From contig CAYGUA010000001.1 of assembly GCA_964353015.1 (NCBI GenBank), forward strand, positions 186,001 to 250,000: a stretch of DNA of 64,000 nt. The letters run 5' to 3'. The translations under genes were made by a program, and so were the position numbers. Origin of the DNA: JAMZMI01 sp964353015 (GTDB lineage: Bacteria; Bacteroidota; Bacteroidia; Cytophagales; Cyclobacteriaceae). Within the stretch, counting starts at the first letter, position 1, and every line of letters begins with the position of its first letter. Under the pieces are notes generated by a model. That model searched no databases. It saw nothing but the letters and a program-made list of their open reading frames with translations, and was not told the DNA's origin. Of the stretch, positions 8,203-16,781 are shown in pieces.

Positions 8203-8556
8203 ATGATAAAGATACTTCTGGCTCTAGTTTTAATTACGACTTTTTCTCAATGTAGTGAAAAGTCAAGCTTATCTCTAAACAATGGAAAAGAGGCTAATAT
8301 GCGGGTTAATTATTACTTGCAAAATTGCATTGGTGAAATGGATGGCCAATGTTTGCTGATTCAAGAAGGTGATCAAATAGGAGGAGATCAATGGGTTCTA
8401 TTTTATTATTACAACAGCATCGAGGGGTTTGACTATGAATCGGGATATGTTTATGACCTCATTATCGAAAAGAAATCAATAAAAAATCCACCACAAGATG
8501 CCAGTAGCATTTCTTATAAATTGATCAAGATTTTGTCCAAGACTGAAATGAAATGA
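8203..8556 (+). CDS. DUF4377-type small lipoprotein
   Basis: 117 residues. Lipoprotein signal with lipobox-like TFSQC (Cys17). The mature part matches the DUF4377 pattern: a Cys near CIGEMDGQCLLIQEG, then WVLFYYYNSIEGFDYESGYVYDLIIEK. DUF4377 domains occur in envelope lipoproteins, sometimes with HslJ/META domains; no activity is known. The stop codon is adjacent to the convergent SDR gene. Confidence 0.8.
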   Translation: MIKILLALVLITTFSQCSEKSSLSLNNGKEANMRVNYYLQNCIGEMDGQCLLIQEGDQIGGDQWVLFYYYNSIEGFDYESGYVYDLIIEKKSIKNPPQDASSISYKLIKILSKTEMK

Positions 8557-9486
8557 TTATTTGAATTTGATTTTCCGCATTCCGTTCAAATACAGCCACA
8601 TCATCTTCAATTTACTTCCCTCCTTTTTTCTGCCCATCTCCATAGCATCCCACAGTTCCTCAGGCACTTGATCAAGTTGATTGAATTCGCCTGCACCTTT
8701 GAGCCATTCACCTCCGTCTATAGTAATCACCTCACCATTAACATAAGCCGAATAATCGGACACTAAATAAGCTGCCAGATTTGCCAACTCCTGATGATCA
8801 CCAACTCGACCAACTGGCACTTTATTAGCCGGGTCAAACTTGTCTTTTAAACCACCCGGAAGTAATCGATCCCATGCGCCTTGTGTTGGGAAAGGGCCCG
8901 GAGCAATAGCATTACATCTGATACCATAACGCGCCCACTCCACAGCCAAAGATCTTGTCATCGCCAACACACCAGCCTTGGCACATGCAGATGGCACCAC
9001 GTAACCGGAACCTGTCCAGGCATAAGTGGTAACAATACTTAAGACATTACCAGGATGTTTATTTTCGATCCAATCTTTTCCTAAGGCCAAGGTGAAATTG
9101 TAAGAACCTTTTAAAACAATATCAACAACCGTGTCAAATGCACGGTTTGAAAGTCTTTCTGTTGGGCTGATGAAATTTCCTGCAGCATTATTGAGGAGTA
9201 CATCGACAGTTCCAAATCTGTTTTTGGTTTGTGCTATTACATTTTCAACCTGCTCATAATCTCTCACATCACAAGCCAAAGCAAGTACCGGATTACCAGA
9301 TTCAGCCTCCATTTCTTTGGCAGTCGCTTCTAAAACATCCAATTTTCTACTTGTAATAACCAAATTAGCTCCGAGTTTGGAAAAATAGGTTCCCATAGAT
9401 TTACCTAGTCCGGTTCCTCCCCCTGTGACTAAAATTGTTTTGCCTTTTAAAGCATCATCCTTGAGCATTCCATCAGTGTATTTCAT
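8557..9486 (-). CDS. SDR family 2,4-dienoyl-CoA / enoyl-CoA reductase-like enzyme
   Basis: About 309-residue short-chain dehydrogenase. The NADP-binding motif VTGGGTGLGKSMG and NNAAGNF are near the N-terminus. The usual YxxxK catalytic Tyr is replaced (PSACAKAGVLAMTRSLAVEWARYG), as in the mammalian-type 2,4-dienoyl-CoA reductase (DECR) branch, and the IAPGPFPTQGA loop also fits that branch. Expected role: NADPH-dependent reduction in beta-oxidation of unsaturated fatty acids. The ATG at 9486 is preferred to a TTG-type upstream start because it gives the usual short N-terminus. Cytosolic. Confidence 0.85.
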   Translation of the reverse strand: MKYTDGMLKDDALKGKTILVTGGGTGLGKSMGTYFSKLGANLVITSRKLDVLEATAKEMEAESGNPVLALACDVRDYEQVENVIAQTKNRFGTVDVLLNNAAGNFISPTERLSNRAFDTVVDIVLKGSYNFTLALGKDWIENKHPGNVLSIVTTYAWTGSGYVVPSACAKAGVLAMTRSLAVEWARYGIRCNAIAPGPFPTQGAWDRLLPGGLKDKFDPANKVPVGRVGDHQELANLAAYLVSDYSAYVNGEVITIDGGEWLKGAGEFNQLDQVPEELWDAMEMGRKKEGSKLKMMWLYLNGMRKIKFK

Positions 9487-9543
9487 GGGGTATTTAATTT
9501 TGTTTTTAAAATAGAAAGATAGATAAAGCTTGTCAACCAAACT

Positions 9544-10614
9544 TTATAATTGACTAATCCATAGTCTAATTAACTCTATTCCTTCATCATGATTCATTTT
9601 CCTTCCTACCTCAGGCATCATAACACCCGGATCAAGGGAACTGATTCGATGAAGCAAAATAGATTCTTCAGGTTTACCTTTCACAATGCTATATTTTAAG
9701 CCGCCTGATCCACGACCTGCAGCTACAGGAGGTTTGTTTATTCCGAGTTTATATTCGTCTGATTCGAAATAGGTAAGATACAAACCTGTATTTTTTGCGG
9801 GTCCTTCTGCTCTGTGGCAATGAGCACAATTGATTTCTAGCCATGCTCTTGCACGATCATTTAATGAGCCTGACTTAGGATCATTCCAAACAGGAACCAT
9901 TGGCCATTCGGATGATGGTGGCAGTGCAGTAAGCAGACCTTCAGACTGCCATTTAATAAGCTGGTTCAATGTTTCATGCTCATAATTCAGCGGTTTATTC
10001 AGTTGTCTGGCTGTTGGTCCTATTGGCATCAATTTTCCGTTAAACTCATGACAGCTCTTGCATTGCACAAGATTAGGAACAGAATAATTTACGTTTTTCA
10101 ATATTCCATTTTCATCTTTCCAACTGACCGTAACAGATCTGCCGGCAATCTCCAAAAAAGCTTCTGTCTGCTCTTCATTCCAGACATAAGTAAGCGCTTT
10201 CCATTCCTCCATTTCATTAATTAACAACCTAGTTTCAATGATTCTTTTGGATGTTTGGGTGAGGCCGGATGCTTCAGGATAATAAAAATTCTTTATTAGA
10301 ATTGTACCCTCTGGAAAAGCCATCACCTGTTCGCTTTGATAAACAGCCTTTTCGCCTTTTGGTATTTTTATAAATCTGGATTTCAGAGCATAATCAGAAA
10401 ATAAAGGTGTGTTTAATTCATAAGGAATGATGCCATCATTAGGGATCAGTTCATTTATCGGACCTTGGAAAAAATTCCAATCCGATAGTTTTTCTGGATC
10501 ATTTGATTTCGTGGAAACACCAAGATTGATCGATTCCAAGATGATCGGTTTATCTGCTTTTTTAGGTTGACAGCAAACAATTAAAATGCTAATTACCAAC
10601 AATTTAGATTTCAT
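9544..10614 (-). CDS. secreted diheme c-type cytochrome (SO2930/HNE_0200-like family)
   Basis: 356 residues with an N-terminal export signal ending near a Cys pair (IVCCQPK), possibly a lipoprotein. Two haem-c attachment motifs, CKSCH and CAHCH, lie in the C-terminal half; VMMPEVGRK may hold a Met haem ligand. The protein belongs to an uncharacterised family that is usually encoded beside a parallel beta-helix protein, and that is the case here: the ATGA overlap with the next-upstream gene implies co-expression. Probably a periplasmic or outer-membrane electron-transfer or oxidase component; the substrate is unknown. Confidence 0.85.
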   Translation of the reverse strand: MKSKLLVISILIVCCQPKKADKPIILESINLGVSTKSNDPEKLSDWNFFQGPINELIPNDGIIPYELNTPLFSDYALKSRFIKIPKGEKAVYQSEQVMAFPEGTILIKNFYYPEASGLTQTSKRIIETRLLINEMEEWKALTYVWNEEQTEAFLEIAGRSVTVSWKDENGILKNVNYSVPNLVQCKSCHEFNGKLMPIGPTARQLNKPLNYEHETLNQLIKWQSEGLLTALPPSSEWPMVPVWNDPKSGSLNDRARAWLEINCAHCHRAEGPAKNTGLYLTYFESDEYKLGINKPPVAAGRGSGGLKYSIVKGKPEESILLHRISSLDPGVMMPEVGRKMNHDEGIELIRLWISQL

Positions 10615-11855
10615 AGGCTTAAATCCAGTTGAACTATATTTCCTTCACAAATAAATGAAGAAGCATCCATATCTAAAGAAGCAAAATCATTTGCCGCATC
10701 AAGGTTGGCAAACTTGAAATCACTTTGATCAATACAGAAATCAAAAACTCCGGATTGATTTTTTATTCCATCCCAAACTATGTCTGGTGTAGACAAAGGA
10801 AATTTCATCATAAAAAGCAGACCGAAATCATTTTTGAGAGTTGGCAAAAGAAATCCATTATCAAAGGTGTTATCATGGATAAATACCTCATTTGGATATG
10901 GGTCATATGAGAGATCCTTTTGTGCCTTTTCTATATTTTCATTGAGCTGAGACCCATCGGTAGTTGCCATTGCTTCTACAATGTCATAGCTGACAATAGC
11001 CACACCAACTGTCTGATTATCCTTGATGAGATTATCAAAAATATCAATCTTACGTGTAGCTAAAAGCATAATTCCTGTTCCAGGAGGAACAGTGGCCACA
11101 ACATTACCAGCAGGAGCAAAATTCTCGTAATTATTTACCTCCACGCGATTAGAAAAAACTTTGGTCGTATGTCCGTTTTGCGTTAATCCAGGTAAGTCGA
11201 ATACCAAAATTCCTCCGGTATTGTGATGGGCATAATTATCATAAATCTCAACCCATTTTGAATTTTCACTCTCAATACCAGCTACGTTGTAGTAAGCTTC
11301 ATTTTCCCTAATTACAACTGAATCTGACTGACCAACATAAATTCCAGCGTCGGAGGAACCAATAGCAACGCAATTTTCGATCAATACATTTTTTGAAAGC
11401 ACCGGATAAAAGGCATAGGCTCCATTTTCCATTTTGGGCTCACCTAGCCATTGCGATTTGACATTTCTAAAAACGACACCATGTGTATCAGTTACCTTGA
11501 TATTGTCTCCTTTGGCATCTTCTATCGTAAATCCTTCGAGAATAAGATTAATGCAGTTGGCTGCTTTTATACCTTCGGCTCCTTCCTCCTGCAAGGCAAA
11601 GGACAAAATAGTTTTATCAATTCCTTGCCCCCTAATTGTTAGATTGGTTTTCCCATCAATCAATAATGATCTGGTGAACATGAAGTTTCCTTCTGGCAAA
11701 TCAATAATTGCATCACCGGGAGTTGTGATTAGCTGTGTTTGCAGATCTCTTTCTATGGACTGCCATTGAGCCACAAATCGCTCTGGAAAATCAGGCTCTG
11801 GTGCACCACATGAGAAAAGAAAAAGAAGGATAAAAAAAGGGGTGTTGTTTTTCAT
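10611..11855 (-). CDS. parallel beta-helix lipoprotein
   Basis: 414-residue lipoprotein (lipobox-like LFSC near residue 17; ATG start at 11855, not the TTG two codons upstream). The body is a right-handed parallel beta-helix, with repeated short turns such as NLTIRGQGIDKT, NLILEGFTIEDAKGDNIKVTD, VVFRNVK, VLIENCVAIGSSDAGIYVGQSDSV, SKWVEIYDNYAHHNTGGI. This fold is shared with pectate-lyase-like enzymes, but no catalytic signature is recognisable. It is coupled by a 4-base overlap to the diheme cytochrome, a combination recurring in other phyla, so the two likely act together at the cell surface. Confidence 0.83.
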   Translation of the reverse strand: MKNNTPFFILLFLFSCGAPEPDFPERFVAQWQSIERDLQTQLITTPGDAIIDLPEGNFMFTRSLLIDGKTNLTIRGQGIDKTILSFALQEEGAEGIKAANCINLILEGFTIEDAKGDNIKVTDTHGVVFRNVKSQWLGEPKMENGAYAFYPVLSKNVLIENCVAIGSSDAGIYVGQSDSVVIRENEAYYNVAGIESENSKWVEIYDNYAHHNTGGILVFDLPGLTQNGHTTKVFSNRVEVNNYENFAPAGNVVATVPPGTGIMLLATRKIDIFDNLIKDNQTVGVAIVSYDIVEAMATTDGSQLNENIEKAQKDLSYDPYPNEVFIHDNTFDNGFLLPTLKNDFGLLFMMKFPLSTPDIVWDGIKNQSGVFDFCIDQSDFKFANLDAANDFASLDMDASSFICEGNIVQLDLSL

Positions 11856-11891
11856 CTCCAAAAGATAGTGAAAAACAACAATTCCTTATCA

Positions 11892-13199
11892 TTATGCGAG
11901 CCAATCAGGCTTAGTAGTAGTAATATTTGCTTTCAGCGCATTGAGCAGCTGATATAGGCCAAAATAGGTTCTATTGACATATAAGCCATGTCTTGAGCCT
12001 CTTGGATGTTTAGAGTTACGCAGCTCCTTCATTCCAGAAATTCTTTCACTCAAACCATAGATTTCACTGAAATAATCATCATCAGCAAAATCAAAAGTGT
12101 CGAAATGAAAAGGACGACCTAACAGCATGGTCATATCCTTAAAAATGGAAATGTATAACGCCTTCTCTTTTGGAGTGTCGTCTTCATAGATAAAGCTCAA
12201 CCCTAGTAGCAAAGGAACCAACTCTTCATCATTGGCGATCAAATCCCTACTCATCAATCGGAAATAGGCATTATAAAAATCCTCAGGTATTTCTTTAACA
12301 CAACCAAAATCGATTACCGATAAAGTACCATCATCCTGCATAATGAAATTTCCAGGATGAGGATCAGCATGTACTTCTTTTAAATTATGGATTTGGTGAT
12401 GATAAAAGTCCCACATGGCCTGACCCAATTTGTTCTTAATTTCCTGAGTTGGGTTGTTACTTAAAAACTCCTTGATGTGTTTACCATCCATCCAATCCAT
12501 GGTGATAATCCTGTCTGACGACCTTTCTGGATAATATTTCGGAAAAATGAGTCCTTCTATATGACTACACGCTTCAGAGATGGATATGGATCTTTTTACT
12601 TCAAGTTTGTAATCAGTTTCCTCCAGCAGTTTGCCTTCCACTTCATCCATGTATTGATCTAGTTCCCTTTCATTCAATCCAAATAAACGTAGCGCGAAAG
12701 GTTTTACTAGTTTCAAATCAGATTTTACACTTTCTGCAACACCCGGATATTGAATCTTCACGGCATAGGTATGTCCATCTAGAGTTGCTTTATGCACCTG
12801 TCCTATTGAGGCTGCATTCACTGCATTTTTGGTGAATGTATCAAAAAGGGAAAGTGGAGATTGTCCAAAATACTTTTGGAATGTTTTCACAACAAGAGGA
12901 AAAGAAAGCGGTGGCGCGCTGTATTGACTCATCGAAAACTTATCCTGATAGGCCGTCGGTAATAGATTCTTATCCATCGCAAGCATTTGAGCCACTTTCA
13001 ATGCGCTTCCTTTCAGCTCGCTTAGTGAAGCATAAATATCCGTGGCATTGTCCTGATCGAGTTGTTCTCTGGTGGTTGATGGGTTTACTAATTTCTTAGA
13101 GTAATGCTTCAGATAATTTCCACCAACCTTAGCTCCTGTTGTTACAAATTTTGCCGCTCTGGAAACTTTTCCAACCGGAATACTGCTTTGTTCCTTCAT
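11892..13199 (-). CDS. ABC1/AarF/UbiB family atypical kinase
   Basis: 435-residue ABC1-family protein-kinase-like protein. Features: the KxGQ-type N-terminal motif appears as LKGSALKVAQML; the Ala-rich loop NAASIGQVHKA replaces the glycine-rich loop; the ATP-site Lys is in YAVKIQYPG; the catalytic-loop motif is HADPHPGNFIM, followed by metal-binding DFG (VIDFGCVKE). Family members support quinone synthesis or lipid metabolism. The start overlaps the stop of the TetR gene (TGATG), so the pair is translationally coupled. No transmembrane helix is obvious. Confidence 0.9.
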   Translation of the reverse strand: MKEQSSIPVGKVSRAAKFVTTGAKVGGNYLKHYSKKLVNPSTTREQLDQDNATDIYASLSELKGSALKVAQMLAMDKNLLPTAYQDKFSMSQYSAPPLSFPLVVKTFQKYFGQSPLSLFDTFTKNAVNAASIGQVHKATLDGHTYAVKIQYPGVAESVKSDLKLVKPFALRLFGLNERELDQYMDEVEGKLLEETDYKLEVKRSISISEACSHIEGLIFPKYYPERSSDRIITMDWMDGKHIKEFLSNNPTQEIKNKLGQAMWDFYHHQIHNLKEVHADPHPGNFIMQDDGTLSVIDFGCVKEIPEDFYNAYFRLMSRDLIANDEELVPLLLGLSFIYEDDTPKEKALYISIFKDMTMLLGRPFHFDTFDFADDDYFSEIYGLSERISGMKELRNSKHPRGSRHGLYVNRTYFGLYQLLNALKANITTTKPDWLA

Positions 13200-13867
13200 C
13201 AAAAAGGTTTTCTATTTTGAAATAAAAATTTTGCAAAATCAATCATTGAATCTAGAGGTCCCTTTCCGACCAGATCCAAACCCAGATTTACTGACTTTTC
13301 GATAGCAGCATCTGTTTTCTGAAAATCCTCACTATCATCATCAGTCCAAAACTTATTTATGAACATAAAATGCAACCAAAAAGCCTTGTCATACTGACTC
13401 GAATAAGGTCTTTCGGCTACTTCATTTGACTCTTTGCCTTGCGCTATTAAGTCTGAAATGAATTCTGAGAATTTCTCTTTTAGCGTAAATAGGAAATATG
13501 GATTCAAGTCCTTTTTACTCATCTTTTCATAACGAAAGATGACGTAGCTTCTATTAGATAAAATCAACTCAAACCAAGTGAAATAGAAAGCGAGAAGTTT
13601 CTCTCTGATGGAGTAATTGGTGTATGCTTCGTCTTTTTCTAAAGTCTCTACAGTTGTAGTAAACCAATCAGCCCAGATTGAACGCTCCAAAGATTTGAAA
13701 GAATTAAAAAACTTGTAGAAGTCAGCCTCGGATGCCTTCTGCTTCTGTGCGAAATCAAAAATGGATACAGGCTTTTCTCCTGTAGTTAGTAAGTGAGTGA
13801 TGAATGCCTTTTGAAATGCCGCCTTGGACACATTTTTTTTGGCCGTCTTTACGGTGCTCTTTTCCAT
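13199..13867 (-). CDS. TetR-like transcriptional regulator
   Basis: 222 residues with an N-terminal helix-turn-helix region (about 15-65: SIFDFAQKQKASEADFYKFFNSFKSLERSIW, the TetR-type recognition helix) and an all-helical C-terminal ligand/dimer domain. It is directly upstream of, and coupled with, the ABC1-kinase gene, so it probably controls that gene and itself. The ligand is unknown. The N-terminal Lys-rich tail is slightly longer than usual. Confidence 0.8.
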   Translation of the reverse strand: MEKSTVKTAKKNVSKAAFQKAFITHLLTTGEKPVSIFDFAQKQKASEADFYKFFNSFKSLERSIWADWFTTTVETLEKDEAYTNYSIREKLLAFYFTWFELILSNRSYVIFRYEKMSKKDLNPYFLFTLKEKFSEFISDLIAQGKESNEVAERPYSSQYDKAFWLHFMFINKFWTDDDSEDFQKTDAAIEKSVNLGLDLVGKGPLDSMIDFAKFLFQNRKPF

Positions 13868-14383
13868 GAGTTGATAACATAGAAAAGTTTAGAATTGTTG
13901 GTGTAAAGCCAATAAAAATTAAAAGAATTAAAAAAAGCCTTCTCTCGTTCGAGAAGGCCCTTAACCAGCGGTGAACAGATACAGCGATTGACCTGTTTCG
14001 AGATTCTAAGGTAGATGGAGATTGTGCGAATTAAAATACCACTTTTGCGGTATATTGATCCAAAACCTTGAATTTTGAGCTTAAACAGAGGTTTTTGAAT
14101 TAAGATCTGATCATATTCATTGAATAAAAATTTGTCTGAAATTTTTATGGTAAAAAAATCATAAGTAATATTAATAAAGTCTAATTTTGAATAATTAATA
14201 TTTATTTTGAAATATATTTAAATATTAACAAATTAGTAAACCCAAATAAATACCAATTGAATATTTGATAATTAAGGATTAAAACTCATCTATCCAGGCT
14301 CTGAAAAATAACACCACCAACAGAGAACAAAAACCACTCACAATTTTAAAAATATTTATTAGTTCATATTAAACCCCGAAATA
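13868..14383. other. AT-rich intergenic region
   Basis: 516 bases without a supported gene, between the divergent TetR gene and a small plus-strand gene. It is strongly AT-rich from about 14100 to 14360. It contains a minus-strand terminator (13930-13958) about 60 bases before the TetR start codon, and a hairpin TACCGC-AAAA-GTGGTA on the minus strand (about 14038-14053). A short minus-strand RNA from about 14050 to 13930, or a TetR leader, is possible. Confidence 0.5.
13930..13958 (-). terminator. orphan minus-strand intrinsic terminator
   Basis: Minus strand: GCCTTCTC / GAGAAGGC, an 8-bp stem with a 6-base loop, then TTTTTTT. No minus-strand gene lies directly upstream, so it must end a short untranslated RNA or attenuate the TetR transcript. 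Confidence 0.7.
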
Positions 14384-14737
14384 ATGGACATCAATAAGTT
14401 GAATAATCTCATCGAAAAGGTTAGAACGATCAATACCCACATAAATGACAGGGAAAATGATCCACTATTGGCAGAAAGCCTGGAAGATTACCTGATGGAA
14501 ATCAAGCTTCAATATGGTTCATTCCTGCTGGATAAGCTCTTTGATATTTACGACGATTACTTCTCAGATAGTGAAATGAAATCCATAGAGGATTATCTGA
14601 CAGCTACTGGAGTTGAAGTGGAAGGTGATGATTTTGATGAAATTCACTCATGGCTGAGCATCAAGCCTTATCCATTAAGATTTGAGTTAGTAGGAGAAAA
14701 CAACAGTTTCAAAGAAGTCATTTGGTCGGCGGCATAG
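14384..14737 (+). CDS. small acidic hypothetical protein
   Basis: 117 residues, acidic, mostly helical (LNNLIEKVRTINTHINDREND, LAESLEDYLMEIKLQYGSFLLDKLFDIYDDYFSD). No signal peptide, Cys or recognised domain. The ATG follows a long AT-rich leader. It converges with the ABC-F gene, with 10 bases between stops. Probably cytosolic; function not recognised. Confidence 0.7.
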   Translation: MDINKLNNLIEKVRTINTHINDRENDPLLAESLEDYLMEIKLQYGSFLLDKLFDIYDDYFSDSEMKSIEDYLTATGVEVEGDDFDEIHSWLSIKPYPLRFELVGENNSFKEVIWSAA

Positions 14738-14747
14738 CCGACCAATA

Positions 14748-16625
14748 TTAGGCCCGTTCGCTGAGTTCGATCCAGCGCATTTCATTCTCATCAATTGTTT
14801 TTTTGATTTGCTCTATCTGTTCTGAAAGTTTCTGCAGTGATTCATATTCAGTTTCACCGGACAATTTCACAATGAGCTGCTCCTTTTCTGATTCCAACTT
14901 GGCTATAGCTTTTTCTAAGCCTTCAAACTCTCTTTGCTCATTATAAGAGAGTTTTTTCTTGTCCTGCTTTGCCACTGGTGGAGGTGTTACTTTTTTGACC
15001 TCTTTCTCAACTGATTGAGTCTGACCCAAAACTGGTAATTTACCTTGTGCTCTAAAGTCAGTATAGTTACCTGGGAAATCTTTGATTTTCCCATTACCCT
15101 CGAAAACAAATAAATGATCCGTCAATCGATCCATGAAATACCTATCATGGGATACAATCATCAGGCAACCTTCAAAATTATCAAGATAATCTTCAAGCAC
15201 ATTGAGCGTCATCAAGTCAAGATCATTTGTTGGCTCATCCAGAATCAGGAAGTTAGGATTCAACATCAAAACCCTTAAAAGCTGCAATCTTTTCCTTTCA
15301 CCACCACTTAGTTTCCCTACCACATTGAATTGCATTTTTGGTGGAAATAGAAATTGATTTAAAAGCTGAGAAGCAGTAATCTCAGAACCATCCGCCAATT
15401 TGATGACTTCTGCAACTTCCTTGATCACATCAATCACTTTTTGTGAGGGATTGAAAATTGCCTCTTCCTGAGTATAATACCCGAATTTCGTAGTTTGTCC
15501 AATATCTATTTTCCCTGAATCAGCTTTATCTTTTCCCGTAAGGAGATTAAGAAAAGTGGACTTCCCTACCCCATTCGGACCCACAATTCCAACACGCTCT
15601 TTCCTTCGGAATGTGTAGCTGAATTGATCAAGAATCTTAAGGTCGCCATAGGTTTTGCAAATATCCTCCAGCTCCATGATTTTTTTACCTTGTCTTTCGC
15701 CCTTTAGATTTACTTCAAGTTCCTTTTTCGATAGATCCTTAGATGCAATTTCTTTTGTTTCATAAAAGGCGTCCACTCGATATTTGGCTTTGGTTCCTCG
15801 AGCTTTTGGTTGCCGACGCATCCAGTCTAATTCTTTGCGTAGTAAATTCTTTGCCTTGTCTACTGTGGCTGCATCTTGTTGTTCTCTTTCAGATTTCTTT
15901 TCAAGGAAATTTTGATAGTTACCCTTATATCTAAACAGCTCACCATTATCTATTTCCATGATTTCATTGGTGACTCTATCCAGAAAATATCTATCGTGAG
16001 TCACCATGAGCAAGGTGGTGTTGGCTGTAGCCAAAAAACTTTCGAGCCATTCAATTACTCCTAAATCAAGATGGTTGGTAGGTTCATCCAATATCAGCAC
16101 ATCAGGATTGACAATCAAAGCTCTGGCAATGGCTACTCTTTTTCTTTGACCGCCAGATAGTTCGCCCATCTTTTGATCTAAATCATGAATTCCTAATTCA
16201 CCAAGGATCTGCTTGACTTTGCTTTCATAATCCCATGCATTAAGCTGATCCATGCGTTCCAGCAAAGGGCTAATATCTGGTGCATTCATCGGATCGATTG
16301 TGGCTTTATGTAAAGCGATTTCATAGTCACGAATAACATTCAGCTCAGCTATGTCTTCTGAAAACACTGCCTGAACCACATTATCAGCATCATTAAAGAT
16401 TGGATTTTGTGGGAGAATGGATACGGTAATACCTTTCCTAAAGGACACCACGCCCCGATCTGGCTTTTCGAGACCAGCTATTATCTTGAGTAAAGTAGAT
16501 TTTCCGCAACCATTTACACCAACCAAAGCTGCCTTTTGACCTTGGTCCAATCCCATTGTGAGATTTTGAAATAATTGTCTTTCGTCAAAGCTTTTAGCTA
16601 GATCTTCTACTGATAAGTAATTCAT
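14748..16625 (-). CDS. ABC-F family ATPase (Uup-like)
   Basis: About 625 residues with two ABC ATPase domains in one chain and no membrane segment. Walker A motifs are GVNGCGKST and GPNGVGKST; signatures are LSGGQRKR and LSGGERKR; the Walker B parts are VLILDEPTNHLDL and FLILDEPTNDLDL. The charged linker between the domains (KSEREQQDAATVDKAKNLLRKELDW) and the C-terminal coiled coil (about 550-625) match Uup/ABC-F proteins that act on ribosomes or branched DNA rather than in transport. The ATG at 16625 fits the family start. Confidence 0.93.
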   Translation of the reverse strand: MNYLSVEDLAKSFDERQLFQNLTMGLDQGQKAALVGVNGCGKSTLLKIIAGLEKPDRGVVSFRKGITVSILPQNPIFNDADNVVQAVFSEDIAELNVIRDYEIALHKATIDPMNAPDISPLLERMDQLNAWDYESKVKQILGELGIHDLDQKMGELSGGQRKRVAIARALIVNPDVLILDEPTNHLDLGVIEWLESFLATANTTLLMVTHDRYFLDRVTNEIMEIDNGELFRYKGNYQNFLEKKSEREQQDAATVDKAKNLLRKELDWMRRQPKARGTKAKYRVDAFYETKEIASKDLSKKELEVNLKGERQGKKIMELEDICKTYGDLKILDQFSYTFRRKERVGIVGPNGVGKSTFLNLLTGKDKADSGKIDIGQTTKFGYYTQEEAIFNPSQKVIDVIKEVAEVIKLADGSEITASQLLNQFLFPPKMQFNVVGKLSGGERKRLQLLRVLMLNPNFLILDEPTNDLDLMTLNVLEDYLDNFEGCLMIVSHDRYFMDRLTDHLFVFEGNGKIKDFPGNYTDFRAQGKLPVLGQTQSVEKEVKKVTPPPVAKQDKKKLSYNEQREFEGLEKAIAKLESEKEQLIVKLSGETEYESLQKLSEQIEQIKKTIDENEMRWIELSERA

Positions 16626-16726
16626 AGGCCGCAAAGGTAGACAGCTTTATAATTGCATCAGTTACAAATTTAAATAGTCGTTAAAGTTTTGGTAAAATTC
16701 ACAGAATCATGGTTTTTACAAGGATG

Positions 16727-16751
16727 GATAGGTCAGGCCTATCTAAATTTG
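16727..16751 (+). promoter_or_regulatory. -7 promoter box with adjacent dyad upstream of the M61 peptidase gene
   Basis: TAAATTTG (16744-16751) matches the TAnnTTTG consensus. Immediately before it is the inverted repeat GATAGG-TCAGG-CCTATC (16727-16743), which would occupy the promoter spacer. The expected RNA start is near 16757, giving a leader of about 25 bases. No TTTG was found at -33, so an activator may be needed. Confidence 0.45.
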
Positions 16752-16781
16752 CGAACCTTGTCAGTAGAAAATAATACTAAA

